From the NCBI GenBank assembly GCA_003130835.1, contig QEXX01000033.1, positions 1-52,593 of the forward strand: 52,593 nucleotides of DNA. Reading direction: 5' to 3'. The first letter of the stretch is position 1. Each line of letters starts with the position of its first letter. Both the position numbers and the translations under genes were made by a program. Below are positions 25,010-33,014 of this stretch, one piece after another. Under the pieces are notes generated by a model. The model was given only the letters and a program-made list of their open reading frames with translations. It had not been told where the DNA came from and made no database searches. This DNA is from Anaerolineae bacterium (GTDB lineage Bacteria; Chloroflexota; Anaerolineae; Anaerolineales; UBA4823).

Positions 25010-25160
25010 GGCGCACTTCATGCACAACCATGCATTTGAACTCAGCAATACACAGGGATTCCTCCCATGTGGAAGTGCGCCTGCTAGCAGGTAACCTGTT
25101 TCCTTCAAGGAATATCTTACAAAGGCTGTGGCGCACTGTCACAGCCTTTTTGATTTTTTT
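25010..25160 (+). promoter_or_regulatory. Translation-coupled attenuator (three competing RNA segments plus terminator)
   Basis: Segment A is GGCGCACTTC (25010-25019, between SD and start codon). Segment B is GAAGTGCGCC (25072-25081, inside the leader ORF) and pairs perfectly with A over 10 bp. Segment C is GGCGCACT (25130-25137) in the terminator, and can instead pair with B over 8 bp. The terminator is AAAGGCTGTG (25121-25130) with CACAGCCTTT (25140-25149), then TT GA and seven T. A ribosome held at the leader start would mask A, leave B free for C and disturb the terminator. Confidence 0.65.
25020..25094 (+). CDS. Leader peptide of the ABC exporter operon (24 residues)
   Basis: A 24-codon ORF starts at an ATG with an almost perfect ribosome-binding site, AAAGGAGG (25004-25011), 8 bp upstream. 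The peptide begins MHNHAFELSN and ends PASR. It lies between a good promoter and an intrinsic terminator, followed by a two-gene exporter operon. This is the layout of bmrB-bmrCD in Bacillus subtilis, where stalled translation of a leader peptide allows readthrough. The ORF's last third (25072-25081) contains the segment that can pair with either its own initiation region or the terminator loop. The peptide has no recognised homologue, and its role is inferred from position. Confidence 0.65.
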   Translation: MHNHAFELSNTQGFLPCGSAPASR

Positions 25161-25169
25161 GGAGCAAGC

Positions 25170-27002
25170 ATGAACACAACCTCAACTGACAATTTCACCC
25201 ATTTGACCATCACCGATTTTCGTCCTGCCCTGCAAAAAAATCGCCTGCTAGGGTTGTGGAAAATGATGGATGGTTACCATCTGCCCTACCTACTGGCAAC
25301 CCTGTCTTTAGCGGTGTCGGCATTCGCGCGCACGGGAACTTTCCTGCTCCTGCGCTTCTTCGCCGACCGTATTCTCGATCCATCGCGGACAATATCCCTG
25401 GGCTGGATTGCGCTGGGATTTGTCGGTCTGGCGGCAACAGATGGTGGTTTCGCTTTTCTCTCCGGCCGTCTAGCCGCTTATACCGCTGAGGGAATTACCC
25501 GCCGCTTGCGCGATTTTCTCTTCGACCACATCCAACGTTTGAGCGTCGCCTATCATGCGCACACGCCCACCGGTGACCTGATTGAACGCGTAACGTCGGA
25601 CGTAGATGCGCTGCGCCGTTTTTTCAGCGAACAAGCCATTGGAATCGGCCGTATTCTTTTGCTCTTTCTGATCAACTTTATGGCAATCCTGCGCCTAAAC
25701 GCCAAACTGGGTTGGTGCTCTATCGTCGTGATCCCAGTGGTGTTGGCCGTCTCTTTATGGTTCTTCAAAAAAGTCACCCAGGCGTACGAGGCTTACCAAG
25801 CTCAAGAGGCAATCCTTTCGACAACGTTACAAGAAAACTTAAGCGGAGTGCGAGTGGTCAAAGCCTTTGGCAGGCAAGCCTATGAGATCGCTAAATTCGA
25901 GAAAGACAACTGGAATAAGTTTCTCAAGGGAAAGAACTTGCTCTTCATGCACTCGCTTTTCTGGCCGCTCTCGGATATCGTATTAGGCTTTCAGATGTTG
26001 TTTGGGTTTGTCCTGGCAGCCAATATGGTTATTCAAGGAGAGATCAGTGTAGGGAGCTACTTGGCATATACTGGCTTAATCGTCTGGTTGATCTGGCCGA
26101 TCCGCAACTTGGGGCGCATCATTGTCCAGACCTCTACCGGCATGGTTTCGTATGGTCGCCTGATGGAGATCGTCAAGCAGGAGCGCGAAGACTTGTACAG
26201 CGGCTCGGTGCAGCCCCAAGGGGATCTGCGCGGCGATTTGGTTTTTGAAGGCGTATGCTTTATGTACGAGGATAGCGATCAGGAAACCTTGAAACACATC
26301 TCTTTCCGCGTCCGCGCCGGTCAAGCTGTCGCCCTGCTGGGTTCAACCGGATGTGGCAAAACCACACTGGTCAATCTACTACCCCGCTTTTACGACTATA
26401 CCAGTGGACACATCTATTTAGATGGCAAGGAGTTGAAGGAATATCCGCGCGCCTATTTGCGCCAGCAGATCGGTATTGTGGAGCAAGAACCTTTCCTTTT
26501 CAGCCGCTCGATTCGCGACAACATAACCTACGGCGTTGGGCGTCAAATCTCTCAAGAAGAAGTCGAACAGGCTGCCAAAGCAGCTGCCTTACACGACGTC
26601 ATTCTTTCGTTCCCGGATGGCTACAACACCTTGGTCGGTGAAAAAGGTGTGACGCTCTCCGGTGGGCAAAAACAGCGACTGGCAATTGCACGCGCCCTGC
26701 TAAAGAATCCTCGCTTGTTGATCCTCGATGATTCGACCTCCGCTGTGGATGTAGAGACTGAAGCTGAAATTCGCCAAGCGTTGGGTCAGCTCATGCACGG
26801 ACGCACTACCTTTATCATCGCTCACCGCATTCAATCGGTGATGATGGCAGACCTGATCTTGGTTTTAGACAAGGGCGAGATTATCCAGATGGGGACGCAC
26901 GAAGAACTGCTCCAGCAGCCAGAAGGCATGTACCGGCGGATCTATGACTTACAGACGCGTCTGGATAAGGAATTAGAACTCGAATTGGTCACCGTTAGGT
27001 AG
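25170..27002 (+). CDS. Heterodimeric multidrug ABC exporter, degenerate-Walker-B subunit (BmrC-like)
   Basis: This 610-residue ABC half-transporter has six membrane helices (about 38-325) fused to a nucleotide-binding domain. Walker A is GSTGCGKT (391-398), the signature LSGGQ (496-500) is canonical, and the H-loop His is at 552. Walker B ends LLILDD, so the catalytic Glu is replaced by Asp521. This is the hallmark of one subunit in heterodimeric exporters such as BmrCD and TM287/288. The frame is open back into the terminator, but the ATG at 25170 with GGAG 6 bp upstream is the evident start. The partner follows 40 bp later. Confidence 0.9.
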   Translation: MNTTSTDNFTHLTITDFRPALQKNRLLGLWKMMDGYHLPYLLATLSLAVSAFARTGTFLLLRFFADRILDPSRTISLGWIALGFVGLAATDGGFAFLSGRLAAYTAEGITRRLRDFLFDHIQRLSVAYHAHTPTGDLIERVTSDVDALRRFFSEQAIGIGRILLLFLINFMAILRLNAKLGWCSIVVIPVVLAVSLWFFKKVTQAYEAYQAQEAILSTTLQENLSGVRVVKAFGRQAYEIAKFEKDNWNKFLKGKNLLFMHSLFWPLSDIVLGFQMLFGFVLAANMVIQGEISVGSYLAYTGLIVWLIWPIRNLGRIIVQTSTGMVSYGRLMEIVKQEREDLYSGSVQPQGDLRGDLVFEGVCFMYEDSDQETLKHISFRVRAGQAVALLGSTGCGKTTLVNLLPRFYDYTSGHIYLDGKELKEYPRAYLRQQIGIVEQEPFLFSRSIRDNITYGVGRQISQEEVEQAAKAAALHDVILSFPDGYNTLVGEKGVTLSGGQKQRLAIARALLKNPRLLILDDSTSAVDVETEAEIRQALGQLMHGRTTFIIAHRIQSVMMADLILVLDKGEIIQMGTHEELLQQPEGMYRRIYDLQTRLDKELELELVTVR

Positions 27003-27042
27003 CAGGGCATTAGAGAATCGATGAACGCAATGGAGATTTACC

Positions 27043-28851
27043 ATGACCGCTGAAATGATCGAACTCGAGGAAGAAGAATATACGTCTCAGTTGACCTTAC
27101 CCATCATCAAGCGCATTGCAGGGCTACTGAAGCCTCATTGGCTATGGGTGCTAGGCTTTTTTGTGACCATTGCGCTAACGTCTTGGTTGGACGCCTATTT
27201 TACCTATATCAATAAGCAATTTGTTGATCAAGGGATTACCCTCAAAGACCCAGCTCGCCTGATGGAATTAGCAACGCTCTACGGAGGTTTGATCTTGATT
27301 CAAGCTGGGTTTGTCTTTGCCTTTATCTATCTTGCCGGCGTGCTCGGTGAGCGCATTCAATACGACTTACGGAAGTTGCTTTTCAATCATTTACAGAAAC
27401 TCTCGCTCTCTTTTTATTCTCAGAATGCAGTGGGGCGGCTGATGGCGCGCGTGACCTCAGATACCGGCAGGGTATCCGATTTGGTCACTTGGGGAATCGT
27501 GGATGTCACTTGGGCAATCATGAATATCGCGACTTCGGCAGTCTTTATGGCGATCATCAACTGGAAGCTAGCGTTGATCGTGCTAGCAGCTATCCCGATT
27601 ATGGTCGTCATGGCTGTGGAGTTCCGTAAACGGATTTTGACCGAGTTTCGCCGCAGTCGTCGCGCCAACAGCAAGATCACCGGCGCGTTCAATGAGAACA
27701 TTCAGGGCGTGCGGGTGGTCAAAGCGCTGCGCCGGGAAGATCAAAACACCCGTGAATTTCAACGGCTGACCACAGAGATGTATAACGCCTCCTACCGCGC
27801 GGCTTGGCTCTCGGCACTCTTCTTGCCTAGCGTGCAGATCATTGCCGCCATCGTTTTGGGCATCATCATTGGCTATAGCGGGGTACAAATCCGCAGTGGA
27901 TTGATCACCTTGGGGGGCATCAATGCCTTTGTCTCTTACCTGACCTTTATGATGTGGCCGATTCAAGATCTCGCCCGGGTATATGCCGAAATGCAACATT
28001 CGATTGCTTCTGCCGAGCGCATTTTCAAATTGGTCGACACCCAACCCGAAGTGCGCAATCGCCCGGATGCTGTTCCAGCCGCAACCCTGCTGGGAGAGAT
28101 CGAGTTTGAACATGTGGATTTCTACTATGATGATCGCACCCCTGTGCTCAAAGATTTTTCACTTAAGGTTCAAGCTGGTCAGACAATCGCTCTGGTCGGG
28201 CCAACCGGCGGAGGCAAAACGACCATTGTCAACTTGCTCTGCCGTTTCTATGAGCCCACGCGAGGCGTGATTCGCATCAACGGACGTGATTACATCGAAT
28301 ATACACTTGAGTCAATTCATTCGAAAATCGGCGTGGTGTTACAAACGCCGCATCTCTTTTCGGGGACGATCAAGGATAACATCCGCTATGGACGCTTGGA
28401 GGCAACCGATGAGGAAGTTGTTGAAGCGGCTAAACTTGCCGGCGCACATGATTTCATCGTCACCCTTGAAAAAGGCTATGACCAAGAAGTCGGCGAAGGC
28501 GGCAACCTCCTATCCGTCGGGCAAAAGCAGTTAATTAGTCTGGCACGGGCAGTGTTAGCCAAACCCGAACTGTTTATTATGGACGAAGCGACTTCGAGTG
28601 TAGATACCCTGACCGAAGCCTTGATACAAAAAGGGATGGAAACGCTCATGAGCGGGCGTACGTCTTTTATCATTGCACACCGACTTAGCACCGTTCGACG
28701 CGCCGACCGTATCTTGTTTATCGAAGATGGACGCATTGTCGAACAGGGCACTCATGCGGAATTATTGCGTGCGCGCGGACGGTATCATCGTTTATACACG
28801 CAGCAGTTCCGCCGTGAGATGGAATTGCAAGCCGGTTTCGTAGAAGGATAG
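27043..28851 (+). CDS. Heterodimeric multidrug ABC exporter, catalytic-Glu subunit (BmrD-like)
   Basis: This 602-residue ABC half-transporter has six membrane helices (about 32-310). Its nucleotide-binding domain has Walker A GPTGGGKT (386-393) and Walker B FIMDE with the catalytic Glu515. The signature is LSVGQ (490-494) instead of LSGGQ. The altered signature faces the Asp-containing Walker site of the first subunit, and the intact Glu here faces the intact signature of the first subunit. The heterodimer would therefore have one degenerate and one active ATP site. It probably expels drugs or lipids; the substrate is unknown. Regulation comes from the attenuator ahead of the first gene. Confidence 0.9.
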   Translation: MTAEMIELEEEEYTSQLTLPIIKRIAGLLKPHWLWVLGFFVTIALTSWLDAYFTYINKQFVDQGITLKDPARLMELATLYGGLILIQAGFVFAFIYLAGVLGERIQYDLRKLLFNHLQKLSLSFYSQNAVGRLMARVTSDTGRVSDLVTWGIVDVTWAIMNIATSAVFMAIINWKLALIVLAAIPIMVVMAVEFRKRILTEFRRSRRANSKITGAFNENIQGVRVVKALRREDQNTREFQRLTTEMYNASYRAAWLSALFLPSVQIIAAIVLGIIIGYSGVQIRSGLITLGGINAFVSYLTFMMWPIQDLARVYAEMQHSIASAERIFKLVDTQPEVRNRPDAVPAATLLGEIEFEHVDFYYDDRTPVLKDFSLKVQAGQTIALVGPTGGGKTTIVNLLCRFYEPTRGVIRINGRDYIEYTLESIHSKIGVVLQTPHLFSGTIKDNIRYGRLEATDEEVVEAAKLAGAHDFIVTLEKGYDQEVGEGGNLLSVGQKQLISLARAVLAKPELFIMDEATSSVDTLTEALIQKGMETLMSGRTSFIIAHRLSTVRRADRILFIEDGRIVEQGTHAELLRARGRYHRLYTQQFRREMELQAGFVEG

Positions 28852-28931
28852 TGTCAGGATAAAGACAAGGAAAACCCAGAACATCTCCTCAGAATCATCT
28901 AGCGATACAGGTAAGGAGAGTAAGGAATCCT

Positions 28932-28940
28932 TGTTATAAT
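28932..28940 (+). promoter_or_regulatory. Extended -10 promoter upstream of phnX
   Basis: TG-T-TATAAT (28932-28940) lies about 140 bp before phnX, with no convincing -35. The leader contains an ATG at 28968 with a GAGG before it, which opens a 63-codon frame overlapping the phnX start. Confidence 0.45.
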
Positions 28941-29082
28941 GCTCTAGTACTCATCGAGGTCGAGGACATGGAACGAGCGGTGAGGCGGGCGGAGTCGCTG
29001 CGTAAAATCAATAAGCGCCCTCCAAAACGCCCCGCCACCGGGTTTTCAAGAGACCTCACGCATGTTGATCGAGGAGGTGGGC

Positions 29083-29913
29083 ATGGATTTTGTTTTTCAT
29101 CGCTCCTACCGAGGCCGTTTGAAAGCGGTCATCCTGGACTGGGCAGGTACCACCATTGACTTCGGCTCCTTTGCTCCAGTTGCGGTCTTCCTGCATTTGT
29201 TCGAGCAACAAGGCATTCCTGTCTCTAAAGAAGATGTGCGCAGTGGGATGGGCTTGATGAAGAAAGATCACCTGCGCCTGATCTTAAACCGTCCAAGCGT
29301 AGCGCAGGCTTGGCAACAGCTCAAAGGCATGCCGCCAACCGAAGCGGATGTCGAGCGCTTGTTTGCGGTATTTACCTCCTTACAAACAGAAATTTTACGC
29401 CAATACACAATTCCCATTCGCGGTCTTTTAGAGACCATCACCGATCTGCGCCGCCGTCAGCTCAAGATAGGCTCTACCACCGGGTATTTGCGAGACATGA
29501 TGGACAGCATTGTCCCCGAAGCTCAGAAGCAGGGGTACTGCCCGGATGCACTGGTTTGTCCCGATGACGTTCCCGTCGGTCGACCCTATCCGTGGATGAT
29601 CTTTCAAAATCTCATTCAATTGCAAGTTTATCCCGCGGAGGCGGTGGTCAAGGTGGGCGATACCCTACCCGACATCGAGGAGGGACTCAATGCCGGCCTC
29701 TGGACAGTCGGCTTAGCTCTCAGCGGCAACCTGCTTGGCCTCACTGAGGGCGAGCTAGCCGCTCTTCCCGCTGAGGAACTAGCGGAAAAGCGGGCAGCGA
29801 TCGCCAAACAACTGTATCAAAGCGGGGCACATTACGTCATCGATGGGATTTGGGACTTACCCCCGGTATTGGATGACATCCAACTCCGCCTTGCGCGTGG
29901 TGAGCGTCCCTAA
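29083..29913 (+). CDS. phnX: Phosphonoacetaldehyde hydrolase (phosphonatase)
   Basis: This 276-residue HAD-superfamily enzyme cleaves the C-P bond of phosphonoacetaldehyde. The nucleophile is Asp19 in ILDWAGTT, and the cap-domain Schiff-base lysine is probably Lys60 (MGLMKKDH, the KxxH pattern of known PhnX). Later segments such as GLNAGLWTVGLALSGN, GAHYVIDG and RLARGERP match PhnX closely. An upstream ATG (29062) is in frame, but GAGGAGGTG lies just before the ATG at 29083, which I use. The usual partner phnW (2-aminoethylphosphonate transaminase) is not adjacent; the class V aminotransferase at 43.8 kb could be considered, as inference. Confidence 0.9.
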   Translation: MDFVFHRSYRGRLKAVILDWAGTTIDFGSFAPVAVFLHLFEQQGIPVSKEDVRSGMGLMKKDHLRLILNRPSVAQAWQQLKGMPPTEADVERLFAVFTSLQTEILRQYTIPIRGLLETITDLRRRQLKIGSTTGYLRDMMDSIVPEAQKQGYCPDALVCPDDVPVGRPYPWMIFQNLIQLQVYPAEAVVKVGDTLPDIEEGLNAGLWTVGLALSGNLLGLTEGELAALPAEELAEKRAAIAKQLYQSGAHYVIDGIWDLPPVLDDIQLRLARGERP

Positions 29914-29931
29914 CTAGGACAGCGGTTTGCC

Positions 29932-32367
29932 ATGCCGCTGCTTTGGCTCTCTTTGGCATTTTTGAGCGGCATTGCGCTAGCCGACCTCCTGGCTCTAAAG
30001 GCAATTCATTGGGTCGGTGTGGGTGGCATCGGCGTTTTGTTGTTGCTTTTCTCCCTGCGCCGCAAGCGGAGCCAGCCAATTTCGTCAGCGCTCACCCTGC
30101 CAATTGAACGTTTTGCCCAAGCCCTATCTTATCCAACCTGGTTGCCGCTGACAGCCTGTCTTATCGCTTTCGCGTTGGGTGGATGGCGGTATCAATGGGG
30201 GCGCGAAAAGTGGCAGGGTTTCACCGTCTTGGTCTATCAAGCCATCGGTCGCGAAGTCGTCCTGCAAGGAGTGGTGATCACCGACCCCGATCAGCGGGAT
30301 ACCTATACTTCCTTGACGATAGCAATTGACAGCTTCTCTCTAAAAGACTCCCATCAAACGCTGACCCAACAGCGGGCAAGCAGAGCGCCGCTTGGGTATG
30401 TGCTGGTGCGCCTCTCTCCATACGGGGACTGGCGCTACGGCGATCGCCTCTCTGTCGTTGGACGATTAGAGCTGCCACCTGAGAACGAGGACTTTTCCTA
30501 TCGCACCTATCTCGCTCGCAAAGAAATCCCAGCCTATCTGCCGCGCGCCGAAGCCACTTTACTTGAGCGCCGCGCTGGCAACTTACTCTATCGCGCCATC
30601 TACGCATTGCGCCACCGCTGTTTATCCGCTCTGCTCAAAGTCTTCCCTGAACCCCAAGCTTCTTTGTTGGCAGGCATCCTGCTCGGTGTAGAGAGCGGCA
30701 TCCCGGCTGACGTACGCCAAGCCTTTGTCGATAGTGGCACTCTCCATGTCGTTGCCATCTCCGGTTTCAATATCACACTCCTAAGCGGACTATTCATGGC
30801 AATCCTCAGTCGTGCCCTGGGACGCTGGTGGGGCACTGTGGCTTCGGCGGGCTTGATTGCAGTTTATGCTGTTTTGGTCGGTGCCAATGCCAGCGTGGTG
30901 CGCGCTGCCCTGATGGGCATTCTCAGCCTCTTTGCTGCCCAAATTGGACGCCGTCAATCGGGGATGAATAGTTTAATCTTTGTCGCCGCCCTGATGGCTC
31001 TGTTTGAGCCGTTTATCCTGTGGGAGGTTTCCTTCCAACTTTCTTTCGCGGCAACCTTAGGATTGATTCTCTACGCCTCGCCATTGAGTGAATGGGCAAT
31101 CCGCCAATTGGGACGTTTCACATCCGCCGAAAGGGCTGAACGCTTGGGCAATCTAATCGGCGAATGGGCACTGTTCACCCTCGCTGCCCAGGTGACCACC
31201 CTGCCCATTCTGCTCCATCATTTCCGCCGTCTATCGTTGATTTCTTTGCTGGTCAATCCGCTGATCCTACCAGTCCAACCTGCAGTCATGGTAGGGGGTG
31301 GCATTGCCATGTTTATGGCTCTGATTCATCCCACCCTAGGTCAACTCTGCGCCTATCTTGTTTTACCCTTGGTCACCTACACCATCCGCATGGTGGAATG
31401 GAGCGCCTCTTTACCCTATAGCGCTCTGCGCCTATCCGCTTTATCGTTACCTTGGGTAATTTTGGTCTATCTGGCTTTATTTGCCTGGACAAGATTCCAA
31501 CCAAGATTAAACCCCGTTTGGACAAGTCTTAAGCCATTGCCTGTTATCGGCATGCTCTCCCTGGTGACAGTCCTCACCTGGCAAATGGCGCTTTCTGCGC
31601 CTGATGGCAAGCTACACCTCATCCTACTGGATATCAGCCGCCCATCCCAATCTGCTGAAGCCTTGTTAATCCAAACCCCCCAAGGTCGCTATGTGTTGAT
31701 CAACGGAGGGAACAGCCCCAGCCTGCTCTTGGATGCTCTCGACCGCTGGCTGCCGCTTGCCAACCGACAATTGGATTGGATTGTGCTCGGAGGAGGGCGC
31801 CAATCCCAAATTGGCGCCCTGGTCGAGGTCATCGAACGCGGACGGGCTGAGAACCTATGGTGGGCAATCCCGCCAGGAGAGAACAGTGCCAGGACAGCCA
31901 TCCAACACGCTGCAAAAGAACGCAATCTCCCGATTTTCTTCGCCGAAATCGGTCAAAGCCTTGACCTTGGAGAAGGAGCACGGTTATCCGTGCGTGCCTT
32001 GGGTGAACGCGGCGCCGTGTTCATTTTGGAATGGAAGCATTTTCGAGCCTTCCTACCGTTCGGACTGGATGCTGAGCTACGGAAAGAGATGCTGGAAAGT
32101 GGGGAGTTGAGACCAGCAACAATCTGGCTGCTGGCAAATAACGGTTCCAGTTGGTATAACCCAATCGAATTCCTGCACCGATTACAACCTCAACTCGTTT
32201 TGTTGAGCGTTGCCCAAGGAGATTGGTATGGCTTACCCCATCCAGAAACACTCGAACGCTTGCAGGGGTATCCGCTCCTGCGTACCGATACCCATGGCTG
32301 GATTCACCTCCAGACTGACGGGGAACAACTCTGGGTGGAGGTTGAGAAAAACGCGCCCCAGCCCTGA
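29932..32367 (+). CDS. ComEC/Rec2-family DNA uptake protein with a degenerate hydrolase domain
   Basis: This 811-residue membrane protein matches ComEC. Two N-terminal helices and a DUF4131-like soluble part (about 70-215) precede the polytopic Competence domain (about 240-520), recognised by VVAISGFNITLLSG and GANASVVRAALMG. The C-terminal domain (about 540-800) has the metallo-beta-lactamase shape, but the metal ligands are absent. The usual DxG reads INGGN and the usual THxDxDHxGG reads GGGRQSQIGAL. ComEC normally moves single-stranded DNA across the membrane, and in many species this domain degrades one strand. Here a nuclease role looks lost. It starts 18 bp after phnX and may be cotranscribed. 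Confidence 0.82.
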   Translation: MPLLWLSLAFLSGIALADLLALKAIHWVGVGGIGVLLLLFSLRRKRSQPISSALTLPIERFAQALSYPTWLPLTACLIAFALGGWRYQWGREKWQGFTVLVYQAIGREVVLQGVVITDPDQRDTYTSLTIAIDSFSLKDSHQTLTQQRASRAPLGYVLVRLSPYGDWRYGDRLSVVGRLELPPENEDFSYRTYLARKEIPAYLPRAEATLLERRAGNLLYRAIYALRHRCLSALLKVFPEPQASLLAGILLGVESGIPADVRQAFVDSGTLHVVAISGFNITLLSGLFMAILSRALGRWWGTVASAGLIAVYAVLVGANASVVRAALMGILSLFAAQIGRRQSGMNSLIFVAALMALFEPFILWEVSFQLSFAATLGLILYASPLSEWAIRQLGRFTSAERAERLGNLIGEWALFTLAAQVTTLPILLHHFRRLSLISLLVNPLILPVQPAVMVGGGIAMFMALIHPTLGQLCAYLVLPLVTYTIRMVEWSASLPYSALRLSALSLPWVILVYLALFAWTRFQPRLNPVWTSLKPLPVIGMLSLVTVLTWQMALSAPDGKLHLILLDISRPSQSAEALLIQTPQGRYVLINGGNSPSLLLDALDRWLPLANRQLDWIVLGGGRQSQIGALVEVIERGRAENLWWAIPPGENSARTAIQHAAKERNLPIFFAEIGQSLDLGEGARLSVRALGERGAVFILEWKHFRAFLPFGLDAELRKEMLESGELRPATIWLLANNGSSWYNPIEFLHRLQPQLVLLSVAQGDWYGLPHPETLERLQGYPLLRTDTHGWIHLQTDGEQLWVEVEKNAPQP

Positions 32368-32369
32368 TC

Positions 32370-33005
32370 CTACTTCTTTCCGTTAGGGTGATTCCCGTAC
32401 ACCTCCAACAAGGCCGTCATGATCTGATCGGTGTAGGCGTTGATGCGCCGAAACATTTGGCTCCAGGCATGTGGGGAACGCACGGCGGCCGCTTCGTAGG
32501 CTTTAAGCATGGCTTCAATCAAATTGTTGCGGAAAAAGAAGAATGCCTGCGCAGCCTCCACCAAGCTCAAGCCATAGCGGCGGGCGCGCAGGGCGTATTC
32601 CGAACCGATGCTCTGCGCTTGTTGGTTGCCATCTTCTTCCACGGCGTTGAGGAAACGCGATAAGCCTTGCAACAGGAATCGCCCGCTCAAGCGATATTGT
32701 TCTTTGGCTTCGTTATCCAGTTTGTTGTACCAACTTTGATTTTGTAAACCCCCTTCGCTAACCTGCAGGCGGGTGTTGCGCAAGGCAGATTGCATCATCT
32801 GATCGATTTCAGAACCACTAAGTTGAGATTGCGATTGCTTCCACAGTTCGATTTCGGCGCGTTTATAGCGCCGATGCCCTCCGCGCGTGCGGTGAAAGGG
32901 GATCATCCCCTGATTGGACCAATTGCGTACCGTGCCGGGGTGGACACCCAGCAGTTGAGCTGCTTCACTTAAGCTGAGCCACTCGCTATCGGTAAAGTCT
33001 TCCAT
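32370..33005 (-). CDS. HTH regulator (MerR-like DNA-binding domain plus helical C-terminus)
   Basis: This 211-residue protein has an N-terminal excisionase/MerR-type winged HTH (about 8-58), recognised by LSLSEAAQLLGVHPGTVRNW and TRGGHRRYKRAEIE. A linker follows, then an all-helical domain (about 95-205) that resembles the RsbRD N-terminal sensor type rather than a cobalamin-binding one. No CarH/LitR B12-binding motif (ExxxHxxG) is present. It starts 9 bp after the PucC-family gene on the same strand, so it is probably a partner or autoregulator of that transporter. The signal it senses is unknown. Confidence 0.75.
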   Translation of the reverse strand: MEDFTDSEWLSLSEAAQLLGVHPGTVRNWSNQGMIPFHRTRGGHRRYKRAEIELWKQSQSQLSGSEIDQMMQSALRNTRLQVSEGGLQNQSWYNKLDNEAKEQYRLSGRFLLQGLSRFLNAVEEDGNQQAQSIGSEYALRARRYGLSLVEAAQAFFFFRNNLIEAMLKAYEAAAVRSPHAWSQMFRRINAYTDQIMTALLEVYGNHPNGKK

Positions 33006-33014
33006 CCAAAATTT

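Noticed and set aside
32370..33005. HTH regulator considered as a B12-dependent CarH/LitR photoreceptor
   Set aside because: The C-terminal part lacks the ExxxHxxG cobalamin-binding pattern and is too short for the two CarH domains.
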